The notes beneath the pieces are model-generated. The model saw only the letters and a list, made by a program, of their open reading frames with translations, had not been told where the DNA came from and ran no database searches. This document shows, in pieces, positions 57,205 to 64,000 of a stretch of DNA of 64,000 nt. The DNA comes from Malania oleifera. Lineage: Eukaryota; Streptophyta; Magnoliopsida; Santalales; Ximeniaceae. The stretch is from assembly GCF_029873635.1 (NCBI RefSeq), contig NC_080422.1, positions 9,393,764 to 9,457,763 on the forward strand. The letters are read 5' to 3'. Made by a program: the position numbers and the translations under genes. How positions within the stretch are numbered: the first letter of the stretch is position 1; every line of letters starts with the position of its first letter.

Positions 57205-57417
57205 TGTTAGATAATATGTATATTTGACCAGAGGTATTTTGGTCTATGCACATATATTAGGTTTAGGTTTATTTTTATTGTATATTTAATCTCTTTGTAT
57301 TTGAGTTCTATAGGACGTATTGAATTCTGGCTTGCCTGTGAGCAACCCTCTCTCCCTCTTTGCAATCTCTATCTCTCTCTCTCTTCTCTTCTTTTTGCAT
57401 TGTATTATACTCTAACA
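57205..57417 (+). repeat. Copia D 3' LTR
   Basis: It is 213 bp, TGTTAGATAATATG to CTCTAACA, and matches 8509-8719. It marks the right end of the nested pile. Confidence 0.93.
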
Positions 57418-57571
57418 ATGTCTATTTTTAAAATTATACATATATTTAAAATGAGTCTCCCCATTTACATGTTTGACATTGACAAATATAAGACTAATTT
57501 GTTACAAGTCTAACATGTAAAACACAACCATATGGACATTTGGAGGGGGGACCCCTGTATAATTTCTTGTT

Positions 57572-58209
57572 GACAACTATTGGCTAAACCCCATTCCAAT
57601 AGTCAATTAAGTTGTCTCAAATTACCATATCTATCTTTTGAATCTTTCAATGAGACAAGGTTATTAATTGCTACAACATACAATAATTCATAAATCAAAT
57701 TTTAATTTTTCTTGAATCAAAGGTGGACATATAATAATTTAAGAATAGGCTAGAAGAAGATTATAATTTAAAAAAATATTAAAAAACTCATTTTTATCCA
57801 TTTTTTTAGTTTTTTTATTTTTGATTTTTAAAAGTAACCAATTTTAAGTATGGTTTGAAGTTGCCTTTTATAGCCCAAAATAAAGGTGGGTTAGATTGCT
57901 TCGAATAGTCATTAACAACTATTAGCTAAACCCTACCTTTTTCGAATCATCTATTAAGTTTTCTCAAATTATTATATATGTTGTTAATTGCTAATTCATC
58001 AATCAAATTTTAATTTTTCTTAAATCTAAGGTGGAGATATTTTAATTAAAGATTCGGTCCAAAGAAGATTACAATTTAAAATAATATTGAAAAACTCATT
58101 TCTACAATTTTTTTAATTTTGAAAAAAGTCTTAGTGACAAAACCAAATTCAAGTGTGGTTCGAAGCTGCCCTCCATAGCCCAAAGGCCAAAGCGGAGGTG
58201 GGTCAGACC
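57572..58209. repeat. Tandem duplication, period about 342 bp, upstream of the transporter
   Basis: Copy 1 (57572-57913) and copy 2 (57914-58209) share AACTATT[G/A]GCTAAACCC, ATCAAATTTTAATTTTTCTT, GAAGATTA[T/C]AATTTAAAA and TAGCCCAAA...GGTGGGT[T/C]AGA, in the same order. Copies differ by many substitutions and small indels, so the event is old. It lies between Copia D and the first recognised transporter exon, in what is probably the promoter region. Confidence 0.85.
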
Positions 58210-58952
58210 GTAACACCTGGCTTTCCACAGTTACTACTTACCACGGCAGCATTTGACGGATTCATTCCATAAATAAAATCAAATAAAATAAATACCCCTC
58301 CCAAAACCACCCTCTTCCTCCTCCTCCTCATGGGTCGTTGCTGCACAATATCCACCAGACGCGAGCCATGGTACGTCGTCTCCCACCCTAAATCAAAAAA
58401 ATCCTTACTCTGCAATTCCCTCGTTCTTCCATTCCATTGAATCTTTCATGGTATTGTAGCATTGGTGAATTTTCAACCTAAAGTTTATCGTGTGTTGGTG
58501 CATATTGACGAATTTGCTATCAAAATGAAGCTTTGCATCATATATAAATTTTTTGTGGTGGTGAGGAACAAGAAAACAAATGTATTTGTGGAAGTAATCC
58601 AGATCTCATGGTATTGTAGCATTGGTGAATAAAACGTAATAATGAATATCCTCTCCTTATCAAACCAGAGGTGGATTTATCTGGAATTTCTGCATTTGTC
58701 CCGTGCCTATTCATTCAACATGAAAAATGCAAGCTTGGTGATTCCTAAAGAGTTGCATATGAATGCTAGAGACTGGTCGTGAAAGTTATAGGGTGCTAGA
58801 GAAAATTCCCACTTAGATAAAATTTTTGATAGCTGTGTGTATGTTGATCCATTAACATTTTGATTCTTTTGAATCTACCGCACAATTTGCATTTTGACTT
58901 CATACATTTTGTTGGACATTGCACAAATTATTTGCTGGTTTCTGTCAAGCAG
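58210..58952 (+). other. Putative 5' UTR / first intron region of the transporter
   Basis: There is no convincing coding exon. A pyrimidine-rich stretch (CCTCTTCCTCCTCCTCCTC at 58311-58329) resembles a plant 5' UTR. The exon beginning at 58953 is preceded by TTTCTGTCAAGCAG, a good 3' splice site, so an upstream exon with the start codon is expected here. GGTATTGTAGCATTGGTGAAT occurs twice, at about 58450 and 58610. Confidence 0.4.
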
Positions 58953-59693
58953 GTTAAAATTCAGCGTACACAAGTTCTTCTGTTAGCATATCAGAGTTTT
59001 GGCATAGTTTTTGGTGACTTAAGCATTTCCCCCATTTATGTTTATAAATGCACGTTTTCTGGACGATTACATCATTATCAAAGTGAGGATGTCATATTTG
59101 GGGCATTTTCGTTGATCTTTTGGACTTTCACACTTCTTCCATTGTTTAAGTATGTCTTTGTCATGCTGAGTGCTGATGATAATGGCGAAGGTAAGAGATG
59201 ATTGTCTTTTTTGATGATTTACAAGTCATATCCTTTTCTCTAAGTGCCTCTTTGATGGGTTTCTGCTGATGCTATTGGGCTCAGGAGGAATTTTTGCTTT
59301 GTATTCTCTCCTCTGTAGACATGCAAGATTTGGTTTGCTTCCCAATCATCAAGCAGCTGATGAGGAGCTTTCCACATATCATAACTTGGGCTCAGGCAGA
59401 CATAGAAACATACCACCCTCTCCATTCAAAAGATTTCTTCAGAAGCAGAAGAAGACGAGAATGAGTTTGCTCCTCTTTGTTTTGTTTGGTGCTTCCATGG
59501 TGATAGTTAATGGTGTCCTAACACCTGCAATTTCTGGTAACAATAGTTTCTTTCTTCTATTTTCATGCTTGGTTGTTTATGCAAGTCATCATTGACGTAA
59601 TATCTTGTTGATATGTATTTGGTGTTTTTTCTTTTATTGCAGTTTTATCATCCATTGAGGGTCTGAGAGTTCAAGCCCAGAATTTGCATGAAA
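58953..59693 (+). CDS. KUP/HAK/KT potassium transporter, first three recognised exons (partial)
   Basis: This is a host gene for a membrane K+ transporter of the plant KUP/HAK/KT family, normally about 780 residues with 10-14 membrane segments. Exon 58953-59190 encodes [20 protein letters not shown], the start of membrane segment 1, then [20 protein letters not shown] (segment 2) and LSADDNGEG. Exon 59285-59536 continues [28 protein letters not shown] and [20 protein letters not shown]. Exon 59643-59693 gives [17 protein letters not shown]. Introns are 94 and 106 bp with GT-AG ends and the frame is continuous. The conserved GDGVLTP motif reads VNGVLTP here. The next exon is not seen: intron 3 holds a copia element and the window ends. 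The start codon is not identified. Best resemblance is to the KUP3/KUP4/KUP10-like groups, a judgement from memory. Confidence 0.9.
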
Positions 59694-59861
59694 GTGAGTT
59701 TACTTTTCAAAATACAAAAAAAAAATAAAGATTTCATTGTTCTATAACATACAAGGGTCAGAGATCCATATATCTCTATGAAATTCAAAAATAAATGGTA
59801 ACAAAGTTGAAGAAATAAATAAACGGTCATATTGTAGGCATCAACTTGTCAGATGCGTGTA
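59694..59861 (+). other. Start of transporter intron 3
   Basis: It begins with the 5' splice site GTGAGTT and is AT-rich. It ends at GTGTA (59857-59861), the target duplication of the inserted copia element. Confidence 0.7.
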
Positions 59862-60279
59862 TGTTAGGAAATCTAATAAAATAAAAATAATAACACTTAA
59901 ACACAAATAAAAATACAAATATAAACGCGATTCACAAATAGGCTGAGGCACGGTTATCTCACTCTCTTTAGGGAGATTTAAGCCCTCTACAGTTTTTGAC
60001 TTAGCCCACGAACTGGTGCAGCAGAATTCCTAAAGACTTGTCTCCCGCAGGATACAACAGCCTAATTTGAATCATATGGCTCTCTCCAATTCTGCACAAA
60101 TGGAGAAGTCCAAAGCTTCACAAAAAAAAACACTTTTCTTTGCTTGTTAAACTCTCTAAACATGAAATAAGGATGACATGATGAGAAGGATGTGAAGAGA
60201 TTGGTGTGTAGTGTCAATGCCTTAAGGTTTTATTTATAGACACAAAATTACATTTCATTCTCCATGCACTTAATAAATA

Positions 60280-60317
<38 letters not shown>

Positions 60318-60480
60318 TAGGTACACACCTAACTTTAAGATACATTCACATAATTAATCTTATGAATTTATGAGATACATGAATGAATGATCTAATTAAA
60401 TATAGATACATAACCCATTCCAAGATACATGCTCTTTTCCAAGATAATAAATAAAATAATAATATTAAAATACTCTAATA
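59862..60480 (-). repeat. Copia G 3' LTR
   Basis: The plus strand begins TGTTAGGAAATC and ends ACTCTAATA (other copy: ACAATAACA). It has a (TA)n run at 60279-60313 and matches 62790-63369. A purine tract follows on the minus strand (AAATGAGGGGGGAAT, 60481-60495). Confidence 0.88.
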
Positions 60481-60495
60481 ATTCCCCCCTCATTT

Positions 60496-61091
60496 TAATA
60501 TTATGTATGTACCATGCACGTAGAGAGTTTAATAATCAAAGATGAATGATTATGCATAATGAAGGTGTGCTCTGCATTGAACCTTCACTTAGTGAACAAT
60601 AACCTTTACTCCAGAGTTAGTAATGGTCTCAGACTTGAACTATGACTGCTTAAGGGAAGTAAAATATTATTGCTCACACATAATCATTCAGGTGTTGACA
60701 TGAGCTTTAATAGTCAGCACGCTTCGGCCTTGTGCCAATCCTGGTTTCATGAGCATATTTGAGAATAAGTCCAATTCTCATTGAGAGCGGCCCCACTCTC
60801 ATGCTTACATAGATGAAATCTGACAAGGATGCGCTTGTAACTCTAACACTCCACTCATAAGAGATACAAATTATCAATAAAAGTTTTTAAAAAACTCAAC
60901 CTCCTCCATTACAAGATAAATGCACATACACCACAGGGATGAGTTTAAAAATAACAGTGCATTTCTTATGACCACCATATGATTCGCTCTTCCCATTGAA
61001 TCCAATTACAGGATCTCTGGTCCTTGGGTTGGGTATCCTCATACACGGTTCATGATTTTTCGGGCTTTAATCCCATCCCCCTCGATGTATT
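60496..61091 (-). other. Copia G 3' UTR, no gene
   Basis: It is non-coding sequence between the RNase H end and the purine tract. I see no product or repeat structure in it. Confidence 0.6.
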
Positions 61092-61860
61092 CTAGACATT
61101 TTCTCTTGCTAAGGCCTTAGTTAATGGATCCGTAAGATTTTCAGAAGATTTTATATAGCTCGTATTAATGATGTTACTACTCAAACATGATCTCATAATA
61201 CTATGTTTTCTTCTTATGGGTTTAGATTTATTGTTATAATAACGGTTATTCACTCTACCAATTGAAGCAGTAATGTTGCAATTAATTAGGATAGGTGGTT
61301 CGTTTTTCCCAAAATGGAATTTCATACAACGTATCTCTCAACCAACTTGCTTCCTCGCTAGCTAATACTAAAGCAATGAGCTCAGCTTCTATAGTTGGGT
61401 TAATAATTATTTTTAGATTTCCAACCAATAGCACCACCACCTAAAGTAAAAATATAACCAATGGTAGAGAGAGAATCACCTAACAAAGTATTTCAATCAG
61501 CATCACAAAATCCTTCAAGTACAGTAGGATATTTAGTAAAAAACAAGTCATAATTTTTTGTACCAACTAAATTTTTCATTACATGCACAAGAGCATTCCA
61601 ATGTTCTATACTTGGCTTGCTAAAAAAACTTCTAAGTATACCTACTACATATGCAATGTCTAATCTAGATCAGTTGCATATCTCAGGCTACCAATTATGC
61701 TATTATATTTCTTTTGATTAACCACCTTGTTTTCATTCTCAATAGGAAACAAGTGATTACTTGAATCAAAAGAAGTAGTAACATGCTTGCACTTATCATA
61801 GCCATATTTATTCAAAAAATTTTCAATGTAATGCGACTAATCAAGAAATATACCATCACA
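61092..61860 (-). pseudogene. Copia G RT end and RNase H remnant
   Basis: From right to left: SHYIENFLNKYGYDKCKHV near 61835, KYNSIIGSLRYATDLD near 61700, LLGDSLSTIGYIFTLGGGAI near 61480, and at 61325-61092 ITASIGRVNNRYYNNKSKPI, then SYIKSSENLTDPLTKALARE, the usual end of copia RNase H. Several stops and frameshifts are present. Confidence 0.85.
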
Positions 61861-62070
61861 TGATCATGCAATTTTCATGCCTAAAATAACATTAGCCTCA
61901 CTTAAATCTTTCATCTCAAAATATATATTTTTTAGCATAGTTTTGGGTTCCTTAAAAGGAATATACACCTTGGACCAAGATTTATCATAACATACATGCC
62001 TATTAGCACCTGAGTCTGCCCACCACCCTTTAATACTGTAGACCATATTTATATTAGTAAACATTGCCAC
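61861..62070 (-). pseudogene. Copia G protease fused to RT by deletion
   Basis: The frame reads SIKGWWADSGANRHVCYDKS, with the protease Asp-Ser-Gly-Ala site intact, then FKEPKTMLKNIY and FEMKDLSEANVILGMKIA. The second part belongs to the C-terminal half of RT. The junction, around KTML/KNIY, removes the rest of protease, all integrase and the RT catalytic region in one step. The frame stays open across the join. Confidence 0.85.
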
Positions 62071-62089
62071 AAATGGTCCTCAACTATAT

Positions 62090-62771
62090 TAATTTTAGGA
62101 ATAGGTGTACGTTTTCAAAATTTGCAAATTCAAGCAATAAGCCCACTTTTGCCACAAACATTGTGATTTTTTTTTTTATTTTGATTGTAAGGGGCTTCTT
62201 GGTTCAAATTCTTTTGATTAGAGTTGCCCCTATTCATTTTGTGAGGTCTACCATTAATTTTCATATTTCTCCTCTTAGGCTTTAATTGAGGGTTTTTAGG
62301 AAAAAGACCATTTGGCAAAGTATTATGTTTGGAAGCAATTAAATTTACCTTTGTTGGTATTACCATTGTTGATATTAGCATTTTCTTGCATAATTGCATT
62401 TTGCCCTTTTGCCTCCTCGGTATCGTACTTATTGTGTAAAGCCTTTTAGTTTTTATTTGCAGAAGAGTAAGTAGTATCATAATAATCATAAAAGTGATCG
62501 GCTAGACAATTTAAAATGTAATACCGACATTTATACTCATCTTTTTCATATTGTTCCAATTTTTCATGGTGATCAACCAACTCATCTTTATTCATTTTTT
62601 TGGTATCGATTTTTTCCAGATCCTTTTCGGTGAGAACATATGAAACTTTGAGGAGACTAAGGTAGAAGAGTACCTTACCTTTCCATCTCTTGAAGTGGGC
62701 TCCTTTAAACCGAAAAAGCTTTTTGAGATCTCCAGCATTTTCATTCGGTTTCTCAACTATAAGCTCCATAT
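62090..62771 (-). pseudogene. Copia G gag
   Basis: Gag starts at the ATG at 62771-62769 ([20 protein letters not shown]) and reads [40 protein letters not shown] and [17 protein letters not shown], a copia gag core. A stop or frameshift near 62446 leads into a Lys/Asn-rich part. The zinc knuckle near 62155-62120 reads NVCGKSGLIA, lacking the His and an expected Cys. An upstream in-frame extension to 62865 is LTR sequence, so I prefer the start at 62771. Confidence 0.82.
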
Positions 62772-62789
62772 AATGAATCTCCTTAAAAT

Positions 62790-63369
62790 TGTTTGGAAAT
62801 TTAATAAAATAAAAATAATAAAACTTTAACACAAATAGAACTACAAATATAAACATGATTAACAAATAGGCTTAGGCACGAATATCTCGCTCTCTTTAAG
62901 GATATTCAAGCTCTTTGCGGTTTTTGGCTTAGCCTACGAACCAGTGCAGTTGAACTCTTCAAGACTTGTCTCCCTTAGGATATAATAACCTTATTTGAAT
63001 TGTATGACTCTCTTCAATTCTGCACAAATGGAGAAGTTCAAAGCTCCACAAAAAAAAAAAAACACCTTTCTTTGTGAAAGAAGGATGACAAGATGAGAAT
63101 GATGTGAAGAGATTCGTATGTAGTGCCAATGCCTTAAGGTTTTATTTATAGGCACAAATGACCTTTCATTCTCCATGCGCTTAATAAATAAGATATATAT
63201 ATTAAATAGGTACACGCCTAATTTTAAGATACACTCACATGATTAATCTTATGAATTTATGAGATACATGAATGAATGATCTAATTAAGTATAGATATAT
63301 AGCCCATTCCAAGATACATGCTCTTTTACAAGATAATAAATAAAATAATAATATTAAAATACAATAACA
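62790..63369 (-). repeat. Copia G 5' LTR
   Basis: The plus strand begins TGTTTGGAAATTTAATAAAA and ends ACAATAACA, 580 bp. It aligns with 59862-60480 apart from the (TA)n expansion and about 40-50 substitutions and small gaps. Confidence 0.88.
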
Positions 63370-64000
63370 GTGTGTATATGTACAAAGAAAGAGGTAATTT
63401 TTTTACATTCTCTTCTGAATTTAAACCTTGTTAACTCAATTTCATACACAAAGTGACAAAGAAATCACAAAACTCTTCCACAGAACATGCGTAATAGGAG
63501 GAGGATACAAGAGCCCTTGTGTTTATGATGTGGACATTGATTTTCAATTTGAAACTGACAATGGAGTTAAAATAACAAGAGAAGCAGAAGTTGAAATCAG
63601 ATTAATCCTTGTGAATCTCTCTCTCTCTCACACACATGGGGATTGTCTGTGTTTGTGAATAATGAACTTTTAACTAGATTTAAAAGAAATATTGCAAATG
63701 AGATATACCTCTTAAGGCTCAAACAAGGAGAAAGAATGAGTGGTTGCTGATCCTGTTACTTGCATATGTTCTGCTGTTACATTGAGGCTTCTAGCATCAA
63801 TTTAAGCCAGTTAGCTTGTAGTTTATTCCAAAGTGTTGAATTCATATTTTGTTGTAATACAGTTTAATACACCAGTGTGCAATTTTGAGTCTTGAGAGTC
63901 AGCGTTTCATACAAAACAATGCTGAAGGTTAGCCCACAGCCCAAAGTAAACAAAGAATTATTTAATTGTCTGAAATACTTAAATAGGAAACAATTGTTAA
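63370..64000. other. Unassigned sequence after Copia G
   Basis: This is either the rest of transporter intron 3 or sequence beyond a broken gene. A 76-codon plus-strand open frame at 63428-63658 (SDKEITKLFHRTCVIGGGYK, then YDVDIDFQFETDNGVKITRE) has non-repetitive composition but matches nothing I recognise and shows no transporter motif. An exon continuing [11 protein letters not shown]... was not found. Confidence 0.35.

Larger units (their letters stand above)
8509..57417 (+). mobile_element. Copia D: small Ty1/copia element split over about 49 kb
   Basis: The LTRs at 8509-8719 and 57205-57417 align along their whole length with about 13 substitutions by eye, nearly all transitions. The 5' LTR is followed by a tRNA-iMet primer site and the 3' LTR is preceded by a purine tract. 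Gag remnant, protease, integrase, RT and RNase H occur in that order on the plus strand at 34.9-37.06, 38.89-39.57, 45.18-45.20 and 56.56-57.15 kb. Reading frames resume exactly across the intervening insertions. The element's own sequence is about 4.6 kb; the rest is inserted elements. Flanks are ATGTTC on the left and ATGTC on the right, an imperfect target duplication. All coding parts carry stops or frameshifts. Confidence 0.85.
59862..63369 (-). mobile_element. Copia G: internally deleted copia element in a transporter intron
   Basis: This is a 3.5-kb minus-strand copia element with LTRs 59862-60480 and 62790-63369, flanked by GTGTA and GTGTG (imperfect 5-bp duplication). Gag, a zinc-knuckle remnant and protease are followed directly by the C-terminal part of RT and by RNase H. 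Integrase and most of RT are missing. No tRNA-iMet primer site is seen after the 5' LTR: the gag ATG lies only 19 bases inside it. The element is antisense to the host gene and cannot move on its own. Confidence 0.88.

Noticed and set aside
62772..62865. A longer start for Copia G gag at 62865
   Set aside because: The additional residues are encoded by LTR sequence (the LTR begins at 62790), so the downstream ATG at 62771 is the likelier start.

Overview
The window is nuclear DNA of a flowering plant, most likely a eudicot. It is AT-rich and contains Ty1/copia, Ty3/gypsy chromovirus, Ogre/Tat-like, RTE and L1 retrotransposons, with one spliced plant-type potassium-transporter gene at the right edge. 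I see no bacterial, organellar or viral genome organisation, and no rRNA, tRNA or CRISPR array. Almost all of the sequence is decayed retrotransposon. The only convincing host gene is a KUP/HAK/KT K+ transporter, plus strand, whose first three recognisable exons lie at 58953-59190, 59285-59536 and 59643-59693. The gene runs out of the window.

Layout. 1-2760: a deleted minus-strand copia element. 3218-6525: a full-length but inactivated plus-strand RTE-type LINE with a 19-base target-site duplication (TSD). 7374-8400: two 5'-truncated L1 tails facing each other. 8509-57417: one small copia element ('Copia D', LTRs of 211 and 213 bp) whose two LTRs are now almost 49 kb apart because other elements inserted into it. 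57418-58952: flank and putative promoter of the transporter, containing a tandem duplication with a period of about 342 bp. 58953-59693: transporter exons. 59862-63369: a minus-strand, internally deleted copia element inside the transporter's third intron. 63370-64000: unassigned.

Nested structure of Copia D, read from 5-bp TSDs and from reading frames that resume across insertions. Its gag region was split by a copia-type LTR (about 9352-10704 and 33772-34141), which lies next to an RTE fragment (34142-34822). Its reverse-transcriptase region was split by three insertions: a solo LTR 37057-38889 (TSD gcccg), an Ogre/Tat-like solo LTR 39568-45170 (TSD cgtac/catac), and a Tekay-type gypsy 'Gypsy A' 45203-56554 (TSD ctctc). 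Gypsy A carries a solo LTR 46523-48666 (TSD ataat) in its left LTR. The copia-type LTR was split by 'Gypsy C' 10705-33771 (TSD gtctc). Gypsy C in turn contains an LTR block 14165-19353, holding a solo LTR 16180-18668 (TSD atggg), and 'Gypsy B' 20575-31877. Gypsy B's 5' LTR holds an Ogre/Tat-like solo LTR 22477-25486 (TSD actat). Counting Copia D as the first level, the stack is five elements deep.

Every retroelement coding region is broken by stops and frameshifts. Many stops are Gln-to-TAG or Trp/Arg-to-stop changes of the kind produced by C-to-T decay of methylated DNA, so none of the elements looks autonomous. The clearest biological points are the copia insertion inside the transporter gene, the substitution in the transporter's highly conserved GDGVLTP motif, and short sequence blocks shared by otherwise diverged LTRs and by L1 and gypsy 3' ends. 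I found nothing I would call a new biological system.
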